In this document: positions 1-7,423 of the stretch, one piece after another
How positions within the stretch are numbered: the stretch's first letter is position 1
How the letters are laid out: each line of letters begins with the position of its first letter
From: Cyanobium gracile PCC 6307
GTDB taxonomy: Bacteria; Cyanobacteriota; Cyanobacteriia; PCC-6307; Cyanobiaceae
DNA length: 64,000 bases
Assembly (NCBI RefSeq): GCF_000316515.1
Contig: NC_019675.1
Span: forward strand, 186,001 to 250,000
Direction: 5' to 3'
Notes under the pieces: model-generated
The model's input: the letters and a program-made list of their open reading frames with translations, nothing else
Databases searched by the model: none
Told to the model about the DNA's origin: nothing
Translations under genes and position numbers: made by a program

Positions 1-775
1 GCCCCACGTAGACCGGATCAAAGCGCACCAAGGTGGTGAACAGGCGCCAGTCCGCCTCGGTGATCGCCGATCCCAGGAGATAGCGCCGGCCGGCCAGGTG
101 CCCCTCCAGCCAGTCGAGTGTGGAGAACAGGGGACCCAGCGCCTCCTCGTACGCCTCCTGGCTGGTGGCGAAACCACAGCGGTACACCCCGTTGTTCACG
201 GTCGCGTAGATCCGCTCATTGAGGCGGTCGATCTCCTCGCGCAGCGCCGCGGGATAGACGTCCCCTTCCCGAGCACCCAGGTGATCGAAGGCGCTGTTGA
301 ACATCCGCAGGATCTCGGAGGATTCATTGCTCACGATCGTGCGCCGTTGCCTGTCCCACAGCACCGGCACGGTGACCCGGCCGCTGTAGTGGGGATCGGC
401 CACGGTGTACAGCTGGTGCAGGGCTTCGGCGCCCTCGTTCGGATCCGGCACCTCCCCCTCCCCCCCCTGGAAGGTCCAGCCCCGCTCGCCCATGAACCAG
501 TGCACGACGGAGAGCGGGATCAGATCCTCCAGCCCCTTGAGGGCGCGCACGATCAGGGTGCGGTGCGCCCAGGGGCACGCCAGTGACACGTAGAGGTGGT
601 AGCGACCGGCCTCGGCGGCAAAGCCGGACTCACCGCTCGGACCGGCCGATCCGTCCGGGGTGATCCAGTTCCGAAAGGCCGCCCGTGAGCGTTCGAAGCG
701 GCCGGCGCTGCTGCCGGTGTCGTACCGCTGGTCCTTCCAGACTCCGTCCACGAGCAGGCCCATCACGGTTGCCAT
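1..775 (-). CDS. Glutathionyl-hydroquinone reductase family protein (YqjG/ECM4-like), cut by window edge
   Basis: Translating the minus strand gives an Omega-class glutathione transferase of the YqjG/ECM4 type. This family reduces glutathionyl-hydroquinones in the cytoplasm through a catalytic cysteine. The cysteine is visible in the motif SLACPWAHRTLIVR, about 55 residues in, followed by VVHWFMGERGWTF and the all-helical C-terminal domain (YAALREEIDRLNERIYATVNNGVYRCGFA region). Roughly 258 residues are present; the family is usually about 310-330, so the C-terminus lies beyond base 1. Two in-frame ATGs (775 and 763) could start it; neither has a clear ribosome site. The neighbour at 894 is divergent. 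The family call is firm, the exact substrate is not. Confidence 0.85.
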   Translation of the reverse strand, partial: MATVMGLLVDGVWKDQRYDTGSSAGRFERSRAAFRNWITPDGSAGPSGESGFAAEAGRYHLYVSLACPWAHRTLIVRALKGLEDLIPLSVVHWFMGERGWTFQGGEGEVPDPNEGAEALHQLYTVADPHYSGRVTVPVLWDRQRRTIVSNESSEILRMFNSAFDHLGAREGDVYPAALREEIDRLNERIYATVNNGVYRCGFATSQEAYEEALGPLFSTLDWLEGHLAGRRYLLGSAITEADWRLFTTLVRFDPVYVG

Positions 776-893
776 GACGCCCGCGGACCCTAACGGGCCC
801 GTGGCGCCACCTGATCGCCCGGCGGAGCCCGGCCGCTGCAGGACGGATCCGGCCCCATCGTGGAGGGCACAGCAGCGCCGATCCCTTGATGCC

Positions 894-2162
894 ATGGCCG
901 GCTTGAACCGACACGGCCCCCTTCGCCGGGCCGCCCTGGTCCTCTGCGGGGGCCTGCTGGCCGGGGTGCTGTCGGGTGTGCTGGCGAGCCTGCCGCTGCT
1001 GACGCCGCCCGTGAAAGCCCAGGAGCCGCCAGCGACGGTTCAGGGGCAGCCCGAGGAACTGCGGGGGGTGTGGCTCACCGCCAACGACATGCCGGTGCTG
1101 CGGGACCGCGGCCGCATGCAGGCTGCCGTGGATCAGCTGGCGGAGCTGGGCTTCAACCGGCTCTATCCGGTGGTCTGGAACGGCGGTTTCGCTTACTACC
1201 CCAGCCGGGTGAGCGAGGCGCGCCAGCTGCAGGACTTCACCTTCCGCGGCCTGCAGGGGCAGGACATCCTGGCCGAGCTGATCAGCGCCGGCCGCAATCG
1301 CGGGCTCAAGGTGATCCCCTGGTTCGAGTTCGGCTTCATGGCGCCACCGGAGTCGCCGCTGGCCCGGCGGCACCGCAGCTGGCTCACCCAGACCCGCGAC
1401 GGCGGGCTCACCTCCACCAGTGCCGCCGGCCGGGTGGTGTGGCTCAATCCCTTCCGGCCGGAGGTGCAGCAGCTGATCACCGACCTTGTGCTGGAGCTGG
1501 TGAATGACTGGGGCGCCGACGGCATCCAGTTCGACGACCACATGAGCCTGCCGCGGGAGTTCGGCTACGACCCCTTCACCACGGCGCTCTACCGCAAGGA
1601 GACCGGAAGGGATCCACCGGCCAACCCTGAGGACCCGGCCTGGGTGAAATGGCGCGCTGACCGGATCACCGCCTTCCTCGACCAGCTGGCCCGGGCGGTG
1701 CGGGCCGCCCGCCCCGGCGCCCTGATCTCGATCTCCCCCAACTACTACGACTTCGCCTACAAGCTTCAGCTGCAGGACTGGCGCGCCTGGGTGCGGCGCG
1801 GCATCGCCGATGAACTGCTGGTGCAGATCTACCGCCCCGATCTGGAGAGCTACCACCCTCACCTCAGCCGGCCGGAGGTGCAGGAGGCCCGCCAGCGCAT
1901 CCCCACCGCCATCGCCGTGTTGAGCGGCCAGCGCAACCGCCCCACCCCCCTGGCGCTGATGGCCCAGAAGCTGGCCGCCAACCGCGCCAGGGGCCTGGGG
2001 GTGGCGTTCTTCTACTTCGAGAGCCTGTGGAGCCTGGGTCCCGAGCCGCCCGCCGAGCGCATCGCCGGGCTAGCTCAGATGCTGGGCCCCCGTCAGCAGA
2101 AGCTGGCCGCCCCCAGGGCGCGCAGAGACTCACCGCCGCCCTTGCCACCGCCGCTTCCTTAG
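894..2162 (+). CDS. Secreted family 10-like glycoside hydrolase (GHL10/DUF187 type)
   Basis: About 422 residues starting at an internal ATG. The open frame extends back to 660, but that stretch lies over the divergent upstream gene and is not protein-like. The chosen start gives a classic signal peptide: a double Arg, a hydrophobic run (ALVLCGGLLAGVLSGVLA) and a cut after VKAQ. The mature protein opens with ELRGVWLTANDMPVL, then LGFNRLYPVVWNGG, VIPWFEFGFM, GADGIQFDDHMSLP and ISISPNYYDF, the pattern of the GHL10 (YngK/DUF187) TIM-barrel family. These proteins are predicted polysaccharide hydrolases acting in the periplasm or envelope; the substrate is unknown. It ends just before a gene-poor stretch. 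Confidence 0.85.
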   Translation: MAGLNRHGPLRRAALVLCGGLLAGVLSGVLASLPLLTPPVKAQEPPATVQGQPEELRGVWLTANDMPVLRDRGRMQAAVDQLAELGFNRLYPVVWNGGFAYYPSRVSEARQLQDFTFRGLQGQDILAELISAGRNRGLKVIPWFEFGFMAPPESPLARRHRSWLTQTRDGGLTSTSAAGRVVWLNPFRPEVQQLITDLVLELVNDWGADGIQFDDHMSLPREFGYDPFTTALYRKETGRDPPANPEDPAWVKWRADRITAFLDQLARAVRAARPGALISISPNYYDFAYKLQLQDWRAWVRRGIADELLVQIYRPDLESYHPHLSRPEVQEARQRIPTAIAVLSGQRNRPTPLALMAQKLAANRARGLGVAFFYFESLWSLGPEPPAERIAGLAQMLGPRQQKLAAPRARRDSPPPLPPPLP

Positions 2163-2741
2163 CCACCGCCAGGGAGTGGGCTCATCAAGCCCGTTCGCGC
2201 AGAGACCCTGAAGGCGGAAAGGCGTCGGGATCCGATGCCGCCATGGACAGCGCCGATCACCTCACGACCAACAGCCAATGTCCCTGGCTTGCCTCCATGC
2301 CCGAGCCGACCACCGACTTGCCGCTGCCCTGGCCCTCCCGAGCCACCAGCGCCTGCTCCCGCTGTCCCCCTCAGACGAGGCGAAGGCCGAGGAGTTACGA
2401 AAGAACCTCCCCGCCCGGGTGGCCCATGACGACCCCGCGGCCGTCCTGATCGAATTCCTGGAAGCGGTACCGGCAGCGCACGACCGACCCCTTCACCGAC
2501 GACGGCTTGCCCGCAGAGGAAAAGGCCACGAGCCGGTGGGGGCAGGCATCGAGGGGGCCGACACCCGCCCATCGCCCCCCCGCACCAGCAGGACAGGCAG
2601 GGTGAACACCCGCACGCTCAGCGCCGACTCCCATGGCAGCTCGCCGCTGGCGAAGATCGGCCAGGCCACCAGCCACTCCGACAGCCAGGGGTGCTCGAGA
2701 TCAAGGTATGGCTCGACCGGATCCAGATACCCCGGCCGAGC
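2163..2741. other. Gene-poor stretch with a possible degraded minus-strand reading frame
   Basis: No convincing complete gene. On the minus strand, directly after the EF-hand gene's stop codon and in the same frame, about 75 codons stay open (from about 2741 down to 2517) and read like protein, including YLDLEHPWLSEWLVAWPIF and ALSVRVFTLPVLLVRGG. There is no start codon of its own, and the frame ends in a stop. It may be the tail of a formerly longer gene or the remnant of a separate one. The rest of the stretch shows only low-complexity Arg/Pro/Gly-rich translations typical of high-GC noncoding DNA. Confidence 0.35.
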
Positions 2742-3344
2742 CTAGGGAGCGAGCGCCGCCGGATTCAGGCCCACCCCGTCGAACAGATGGCGGCCGGGGG
2801 CCTCCGGTGAGGGATCGAACCAGTACTGCTCCACCAGCGTCAGGAAGGCCTCCCGCGGCAGGCGGCCGGGGGGCAGCCCCAGGCCGGCGAGCATCCGATC
2901 GAGGTTGGCGGCGATGCCGGCGGTGGTGTGGCCGTAGGCGGCCGCGAAGGCGGCCAGGTCGTCGACGTCGAGCTGGCCATCGCCATCGAGGTCGAGCACA
3001 TCGAAGAAACCGCCGGCGGATCGGGCCATGAACTCCCGCGCGGCCCGGGGATCGCTCTGGAAGGCGTCAAAGACGCGGCCATGGGAGGCGACGAACTCCT
3101 CCTGATCCACCGTGCCGTCGTGGTTGCGGTCGCGGCGAGTGTTCTCGTGCCGGTAGGTGTCGAGCAGCAGCCCGAGCAGATCGGGGAAGCGGCTGGGCCG
3201 GCCCTGCCAGCGCCGCGCGATCCGCACCGCCACCGGTTCGAAGTCACCCTCCAAGGTGTGGCGGCCGTCGCCGTCGCGGTCGTAGAACCGGAACAGCCGG
3301 CGGTAGCGCCGCATCAGTTCGGCCGGCAGGGAGACGCTCGACAT
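2742..3344 (-). CDS. EF-hand calcium-binding protein
   Basis: About 200 residues with three recognisable EF-hand loops: DRDGDGRHTLEG near residue 20, DRNHDGTVDQEE near 73 and DLDGDGQLDVDD near 118. Spacing resembles four-EF-hand calexcitin or sarcoplasmic calcium-binding proteins, with one hand degenerate. It probably acts as a soluble Ca2+ buffer or sensor; no signal peptide is seen. I chose the Met beginning MSSVSLPAELMRRYRRLF because the 38 codons before it run into the hli promoter and are not protein-like. It is divergent from hli, and its 3' side faces the gene-poor stretch. Function beyond calcium binding is unknown. Confidence 0.85.
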   Translation of the reverse strand: MSSVSLPAELMRRYRRLFRFYDRDGDGRHTLEGDFEPVAVRIARRWQGRPSRFPDLLGLLLDTYRHENTRRDRNHDGTVDQEEFVASHGRVFDAFQSDPRAAREFMARSAGGFFDVLDLDGDGQLDVDDLAAFAAAYGHTTAGIAANLDRMLAGLGLPPGRLPREAFLTLVEQYWFDPSPEAPGRHLFDGVGLNPAALAP

Positions 3345-3407
3345 CCACCGGGCCGCGGGAGATTTCGATGGTACCGGGGCCGCAGCTACCAGCCCATGGG
3401 GCCGAAC

Positions 3408-3437
3408 TTGACGCCAACGTTTACAAGCTGTTACAAT
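3408..3437 (+). promoter_or_regulatory. Sigma70-type promoter of the first hli gene
   Basis: TTGACG at 3408-3413 and TACAAT at 3432-3437 are separated by 18 bases, close to the housekeeping consensus, and lie 23 bases upstream of the hli ATG at 3461. The -10 element is inside the HLR1-like box described separately, which suggests repression by occlusion. Confidence 0.7.
3420..3437 (+). promoter_or_regulatory. HLR1-like box (RpaB binding site)
   Basis: Two direct repeats, TTTACA at 3420-3425 and GTTACA at 3430-3435, are spaced 10 bases apart. This matches the cyanobacterial high-light regulatory 1 consensus (K-TTACA-WW, two bases, K-TTACA-WW) at all but one position. HLR1 is bound by the response regulator RpaB, which represses high-light genes at low light when the box overlaps the core promoter, as here. 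Binding is inferred from sequence only. Confidence 0.65.
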
Positions 3438-3460
3438 TCGCGAAACAAACTGAAACACAC

Positions 3461-3604
3461 ATGTCCGACTCCTCCGCCCGCTTCGGCTTCGTCGCCTTCG
3501 CCGAAACCTGGAACGGCCGTCTCGCCATGCTCGGCTTCGTGATCGGCCTCGGCACCGAACTGCTCACCGGCCAGGGGATCCTCTCCCAGATCGGCCTGGG
3601 CTGA
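3461..3604 (+). CDS. High-light-inducible protein (Hli/SCP)
   Basis: A 47-residue single-helix protein of the chlorophyll a/b-binding-like family. The signature is AETWNGRLAMLGFVIGLGTE, with the E-x-x-N-G-R-x-A-M core that supplies chlorophyll ligands, followed by LLTGQGILSQIGLG. Hli proteins sit in the thylakoid membrane, bind chlorophyll and carotenoid, and protect photosystems and newly made pigment-proteins under light stress. The start MSDSSARFGF lies 23 bases after a good promoter with an HLR1-like box, so light-stress induction through RpaB is likely. A second hli gene follows after 48 bases. Confidence 0.93.
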   Translation: MSDSSARFGFVAFAETWNGRLAMLGFVIGLGTELLTGQGILSQIGLG

Positions 3605-3652
3605 TCGCCCGACGGCCCAGCGTTTCCCTTCCCGTCCCCCCTTGTTTGACCC

Positions 3653-3883
3653 ATGACCGACACCACCGCCAACGCTTTCCAGGGCGACAGTGAGCATTCC
3701 ATCCACATGGAGCAGCTCAAGCGCGTCGAACGCTTCAACGGCCGGGCCGCCATGATCGGTCTGGTAATCGGTGTGCTCACCGAAGCCATCACCGGCTCCG
3801 GCATCGCCCATCAGATCGGCCTCGGCGCCCTGACCGACGGCTACGCCGCCTGCCGCACCCAGTTCCTGCCCTTCTGCTTCTGA
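3653..3883 (+). CDS. High-light-inducible protein, longer second copy
   Basis: A 76-residue Hli protein with the core VERFNGRAAMIGLVIGVLTE and the tail ITGSGIAHQIGLG, preceded by an 18-residue polar N-terminus. The C-terminus carries an extra 17 residues (ALTDGYAACRTQFLPFCF) that is longer and more Cys/Phe-rich than usual. It lies 48 bases after the first hli gene with no promoter evident between them, so the two are probably co-transcribed from the HLR1 promoter. The role is photoprotective pigment binding in the thylakoid, as for the first copy. Confidence 0.92.
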   Translation: MTDTTANAFQGDSEHSIHMEQLKRVERFNGRAAMIGLVIGVLTEAITGSGIAHQIGLGALTDGYAACRTQFLPFCF

Positions 3884-3896
3884 TCGGTTCTCCCTG

Positions 3897-4136
3897 ATGC
3901 CGCTGCCTCTCTGCCCTTTCACGGCCGCCAGGATGGCCGGCCTGCAGGCCACGGTGCTGCTGCTGCTCACCCTGCTGATCAAGGCCAGGGTGCAGATCAA
4001 GGCAGCCTCGGCCCTGGGTCTGTTCCTGCTGGCCCTGCAGACCCTGGTGTTCCTGGCCGCCGCCGGAGCCCTGGGCCTGGCGGCCCTCGGCGGCCTGGCC
4101 CTGGCCCTGAACCGTCCACGGCCGGCCGCCGCCTGA
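3897..4136 (+). CDS. Small two-helix membrane protein, unknown function
   Basis: A 79-residue frame starting 13 bases after the second hli gene and ending 4 bases before the NTF2-like gene. It holds two hydrophobic segments, ATVLLLLTLLI near residues 18-29 and a long one around LGLFLLALQTLVFLAAAGALGLAALGG (residues 41-67, not quoted in full), with a short basic turn (KARVQIKA) between. The tail NRPRPAAA is polar. I do not recognise the family. Position suggests co-transcription with the hli genes and possibly a thylakoid or membrane-stress role, but that is inference. Confidence 0.55.
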   Translation: MPLPLCPFTAARMAGLQATVLLLLTLLIKARVQIKAASALGLFLLALQTLVFLAAAGALGLAALGGLALALNRPRPAAA

Positions 4137-4140
4137 AGCC

Positions 4141-4583
4141 ATGACCGTCGTGCTGCAGCCGCCGCTGGCAGAAGATGCGCTCCGGGCTCTGTTCACCAAG
4201 ACCTACGGCGCACCGGGGCCTACAGAGCAGCAGTGGCGAGCCGTCTACGACCCGAACGTCCATTTTCAGGACCCCACCCAGGAGCGTCAGGGCCTCGAGG
4301 CCTACATCGCGGCCCAGGAAGGTCTCCTGCGGCGTTGTGACGATGTGGTCCTGGTGCCAGGGGCCGTGGCCTTGAGCGGTGACACCGCCTTCGTGGAGTG
4401 GACGATGGGGCTGAAGATCAAGGGCATCGAGTTCGTCTACCCCGCACCACTGGCCTCCGCTTCGGCGCCGATGGTCGGATCGTCGAGCACCGCGATTACT
4501 TCGATTTCGTCGGCCCCACCTTTGCTCCGGTGCCGCTGCTGGGTGGTTTCGTGCGCTGGCTCTACGGCCGTTTCGTGTCCTGA
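4141..4583 (+). pseudogene. NTF2/SnoaL-like protein, broken by a one-base frameshift
   Basis: The first frame reads an NTF2-like fold: MTVVLQPPLAEDALRALF, then YDPNVHFQDPTQERQGLEAY, then GDTAFVEWTMGLKIKGIEFV. It then degrades into Ser-rich sequence ending at 4617. The continuation is in the next frame: TTGLRFGADGRIVEHRDYFD, then FVGPTFAPVPLLGGFVRWLY, ending GRFVS at 4583. The join lies at about 4440-4446, where one base is missing after the codons for EFVYP. The repaired product would be about 147 residues, a normal size for this cyanobacterial nuclear-transport-factor-2-like family (often annotated only by fold). A sequencing error would look the same. Confidence 0.75.
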
Positions 4584-4592
4584 AGCTCCCGA

Positions 4593-4796
4593 TCAGCGGG
4601 GCCTGCGCATCACGTAGCCGGTACAGACGGCCCGATGCAGCGTGGTCACGCCGAAATGGAACCCCTCCTCGGCGGCGATGGCCACCACCTGGTAGGCATC
4701 CAACCCGCCCAACCGGGCCCGCAACGTCCCGGAAGCTGCTGCGTGGGCCAGAAAGCTCTCCAGCTGCTCCTGTTCCGCTGCTTCACTGTTGTCCAT
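4593..4796 (-). CDS. Nif11-domain small protein
   Basis: A 67-residue protein. Its central part (LESFLAHAAASGTLRARLGG, then DAYQVVAIAAEEGFHFGVTT) matches the Nif11 pattern of an acidic start, QLxxFL, and VVAIAxExGF. In picocyanobacteria many Nif11 proteins are leader peptides of lanthipeptide precursors. Here there is no Gly-Gly cleavage site and no Cys/Ser/Thr-rich core, only a short tail (AVCTGYVMRRPR) with one Cys. It is therefore probably a stand-alone Nif11 protein of unknown role rather than a prochlorosin. It lies convergent to the broken NTF2-like gene and 12 bases downstream of the next minus-strand gene. Confidence 0.75.
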   Translation of the reverse strand: MDNSEAAEQEQLESFLAHAAASGTLRARLGGLDAYQVVAIAAEEGFHFGVTTLHRAVCTGYVMRRPR

Positions 4797-4808
4797 GGGC
4801 CGGCGGGC

Positions 4809-5204
4809 TCAGCGGCCGGAGCCTGCGAGGGGCATCTGGCCCGACCCCGCCGATCGGTGCGGCCGTGACGTCCGTGCCGATCGACGGCCGGTGAGGCGGG
4901 CCAGCCGGGCCAGGGGGCCGCTGGCGCGACGCCGGGCCTCCCGCTGCCGCTCGCGGAAGGGGCGATCCACCGCTTCCATCGCCGCCACGTCGTCATGGTC
5001 GTGGACGCCGTAAAGCAGCCGGGTGATCCGCTCGGGGTCCATGGCCTCCGCAGCGGCTTCCTGCCAGAGGCGCTCGCTCCGGGAACGGTCGCCCCGCCGG
5101 AACTGGGCGTCGGCCAGTTGTCGGGTGAGCGCAAACACCAGCTGCCGCTCCTTGAAGGCGGAGAAGCTGCCTTCGAACTGATGGGGAAAGCAACCGCTGG
5201 CCAT
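4809..5204 (-). CDS. Conserved-looking hypothetical protein, basic C-terminus
   Basis: A 131-residue protein with no family I recognise. The N-terminal two thirds look helical and globular (FKERQLVFALTRQLADAQFR, then RLWQEAAAEAMDPERITRLL). The last third is Arg-rich and low-complexity (RRASGPLARLARLTGRRSAR), as in nucleic-acid-binding tails. There is no signal peptide or membrane segment. It is followed closely by the Nif11 gene on the same strand and is divergent from the CopD-like remnant, whose open frame overlaps its start. Confidence 0.5.
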   Translation of the reverse strand: MASGCFPHQFEGSFSAFKERQLVFALTRQLADAQFRRGDRSRSERLWQEAAAEAMDPERITRLLYGVHDHDDVAAMEAVDRPFRERQREARRRASGPLARLARLTGRRSARTSRPHRSAGSGQMPLAGSGR

Positions 5205-5574
5205 GGGAGGTGTCCTGCCGCTGGAGTTCTCACCTCAACTGTATCTCCTGCTACAGATCTTGGGCCCCACGGCCCCGTCCGGCCCTCGCGTGTCGGAGTG
5301 CCCGCGCCACCAAGGTGGGAGCTGCTCCTGCGTCGAGGCCATCTCCCCCTTCCCCGTTCTGGTGATCGTCCACGCCCTGGCCGCCACGGTGTGGACCGGC
5401 GGCCATCTGGTGCTGGACCTAGGCGTGCTGCCGAGGGCCCGGCTGCGCCTGATTCCCAACCTCAGCGACGCCAATCTCAGCGGCCTGGCCTGGCACATCT
5501 GTGCCATCACCGCCCTGGCCATCGCCTTTGTGGTGGTGGGTGCCCTGATTCGTCTGGGAGGGGTGCTGGGCTGA
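5203..5574 (+). pseudogene. CopD-like membrane protein with internal deletion
   Basis: From about 5341 the frame reads like the first helix of a CopD-related membrane protein (VLVIVHALAATVWTGGHLVL, then DLGVLPRA). It then jumps straight into what looks like the family's last part (ARLRLIPNLSDANLSGLAWH, then ITALAIAFVVVGALIRLGG). The middle helices and loop, around 60-80 residues in relatives as I remember them, are missing in frame. The 46 codons before 5341 are not protein-like and no good start codon is present near the first helix. The product, if made, would lack most of the fold. The family call rests on remembered pattern, so it needs an alignment. Confidence 0.5.
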
Positions 5575-5890
5575 GCGGGCTGATTCCTTCTTCGCAGGAG
5601 AGCAGAAGGAACGCTCCCGGCTTGGCGCCCTCCTCCAGAAGCTCAAGCAGGCGCTGCGGGGCCAGCAGATCAAGATCGATCGCCTCGAAGCCCGCCTCCA
5701 GGCCCTGGAGGCGGAAAATGCCGCGCTTCGCTCCGAGCAGCAGCAGTCCAGGGCCGAGCTGCAGTTGCAGAAGGAGCTGGTTGCCCTGCAGCGGGCCCTC
5801 AGGGCCGAACGTCAGACCAACCTGCAGCTGCGCGGGGAGCTTGAACGGCTCCGGGCCGGGGAGCAGCTGGGCCTCGGCCTGGCCGATTAG
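5549..5890 (+). pseudogene. Coiled-coil reading frame without a start codon
   Basis: In the frame one base on from the CopD remnant, the stretch 5582-5890 reads as a continuous coiled coil: GEQKERSRLGALLQKLKQAL, RLEARLQALEAENAALRSEQ, then LQLQKELVALQRALRAERQT, ending GLGLAD with a TAG. It has strong heptads of Leu and codon use like a real gene. There is no ATG, GTG or TTG between the upstream in-frame stop (5546-5548) and the coiled coil, so the 5' end seems lost or frameshifted. It sits 4 bases before the following gene. Function is unknown. Confidence 0.45.
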
Positions 5891-5894
5891 GCCC

Positions 5895-6338
5895 ATGGCC
5901 AGACCCCCATCCCCCCGCTCCGCACCGGTCCGACCGAAGCCGCCCACCATCACCGAGCTGAAGCGCGAGGTCCTGGCCCTGGCCGGAGTCTCCAGCACCC
6001 GGGAGCTCAAGCGAACCAACCAGGACCTGCGCCATCTCGATTTCCGCCTCAAGGCGAGCTGGTGTACTGCCCTGGAGGTGCTCCAGCAGGCGGCGGCCGC
6101 CTATCCCGACTGGGACACCCATCCTCCCGAGGAATTCAGGGAGCTGTTCGCGGCCATCGATCAGGCCAGTGAGGCCTATGGCCAGTCGATCGATGAGGGC
6201 CTGCGACTCAGCGCCCGGCTCCAGCAGGCGGCCGATGATCTGGAGTCCCTCTCCGGTGAGCTGCTGGAGGAGGCCGCCGAGCTCAGGACGGTCCAGGCCG
6301 CCTCCCGCCGTCAGGCCCGCCAGCGCCGGCTCAACTGA
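5895..6338 (+). CDS. Helical hypothetical protein
   Basis: A 147-residue protein beginning MARPPSPRSAPVRPKPPTIT and continuing TELKREVLALAGVSSTRELK, then NQDLRHLDFRLKASWCTALE. The C-terminal half is predicted coiled coil (LSARLQQAADDLESLSGELL, then EEAAELRTVQAASRRQARQR). A long frame continues upstream to 4995, but that extension overlaps other genes and is Ser/Pro/Arg noise, so the ATG at 5895 is preferred. I do not recognise the family. The 3' end overlaps the convergent CorA-like gene by 28 bases. Confidence 0.65.
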   Translation: MARPPSPRSAPVRPKPPTITELKREVLALAGVSSTRELKRTNQDLRHLDFRLKASWCTALEVLQQAAAAYPDWDTHPPEEFRELFAAIDQASEAYGQSIDEGLRLSARLQQAADDLESLSGELLEEAAELRTVQAASRRQARQRRLN

Positions 6339-7366
6339 GTGCGCCGTGTCGCCTTTGGATTCCGGTCCAGGCGGCTGAGCACGCGGTAACTGGCGAAGCC
6401 GATCACGACCATGGCGAGCATGAACGCGGGATAGGAGATGTGCCAGTTGCGGGGGCCGGTGATCATCGTCCATTCGGACATGCCGCCGATGCCCGCCAGC
6501 AGGGTCAGCGGCATGAAGATCGTCGTGATCAGTGTCAGGCGCCGGACGGTGGCGTTGGTGTCGTTGGCGGCCTTGGCCATCTGATTGTTGAGCATCGACA
6601 GATACATCTCCATCAGGCTGGTGACGATGTCCCGGTACGACTCGGTCACCTCGTAGAACCGCACCAGATGGTCGTAGATGTCGCGATAGTGGTAGATCGC
6701 CTTCTTCGACACCAAGGGGAAATCGCCCCGGCAGATCTTGCTGAGGATCTCCCGCTCATGAAACAGGCTCTTGCGCAGCCTTAGCAGGTAGCGCCGGAAA
6801 CGGATCAGCTCGGCTGGCTGGAAACTCGCCGGATCCGCCATCAGGGCTTCTTCCACTCCATTCAGCTCATCCTCGAGGGCCTCGATGGCCACGAACTTCT
6901 GATCGACGACCTGATCGAGGATCAGGTGCATGAGGTGGGACGGACCCTGGCGGGCCTCCTCGATCCCCCTCTCCACCATCTTCTCCACCCCATCGAGATA
7001 GGAGCGATGCCTGGCATCCAGATGGCTGATGCTGACCAGAAATCGCTGACCGAGGAAGAGGTTGATCTCACCCACCTCCAGGACGCCGTGGTCGTACAGA
7101 AACGTATTGAAGAGAATGAAGGTGTTGTCAGGGAACTCGTCGATCTTGGGAATCTGATGATCATCGAAGCAATCCTCGATCGACAGCGCGTGCAGGCCCA
7201 GCAGACCGACGAGCTGGTCCAGTTCGTCCCGGCTGGCCTCGCGGTAATGCAGCCAGGCAAATCCGTCCGCTTCGCTTGTGCTCAGAGCCTCCTCGGCCGA
7301 CGCCACACGCATCGCCGGGCCGGTGCGGCCGATCCGATAGAAGCTGGGGTCAGCCATTGGTTCCAT
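6311..7366 (-). CDS. CorA-family divalent cation transporter with GMS instead of GMN
   Basis: A 351-residue protein with the CorA layout: an N-terminal cytoplasmic alpha/beta domain (WLHYREASRDELDQLVGLLG, HALSIEDCFDDHQIPKIDEF), a long helical stalk (RFRRYLLRLRKSLFHEREIL) and two C-terminal membrane helices. The pore-mouth signature is normally YGMN; here the sequence is LLAGIGGMSEWTM. The loop then runs ITGPRNWHISYP into the last helix, and the tail is basic. The family moves Mg2+, Co2+ or Zn2+ across the inner membrane. The missing Asn of GMN may alter ion choice, so I do not call it a magnesium importer outright. Start is the first or second Met (7366 or 7357). Confidence 0.85.
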   Translation of the reverse strand: MEPMADPSFYRIGRTGPAMRVASAEEALSTSEADGFAWLHYREASRDELDQLVGLLGLHALSIEDCFDDHQIPKIDEFPDNTFILFNTFLYDHGVLEVGEINLFLGQRFLVSISHLDARHRSYLDGVEKMVERGIEEARQGPSHLMHLILDQVVDQKFVAIEALEDELNGVEEALMADPASFQPAELIRFRRYLLRLRKSLFHEREILSKICRGDFPLVSKKAIYHYRDIYDHLVRFYEVTESYRDIVTSLMEMYLSMLNNQMAKAANDTNATVRRLTLITTIFMPLTLLAGIGGMSEWTMITGPRNWHISYPAFMLAMVVIGFASYRVLSRLDRNPKATRRTQLSRRWRA

Positions 7367-7423
7367 CGTGTCACGGGAGCGGGTTCGCTTTTGTCAGGCT
7401 GGTGTGCCCAGCTCCCTGGCCGG

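Noticed and set aside
660-893. Upstream extension of the GH10-like frame
   Set aside because: It overlaps the divergent transferase gene's 5' part and is not protein-like; the internal ATG gives a proper signal peptide.
4593-4796. Nif11 protein as a lanthipeptide precursor
   Set aside because: No Gly-Gly cleavage motif and no Cys/Ser/Thr core; no LanM-type synthetase nearby.
4995-5894. Long plus-strand frame running into the helical protein at 5895
   Set aside because: Ser/Pro/Arg-rich noise overlapping other genes in different frames; only the part from 5895 reads as protein.
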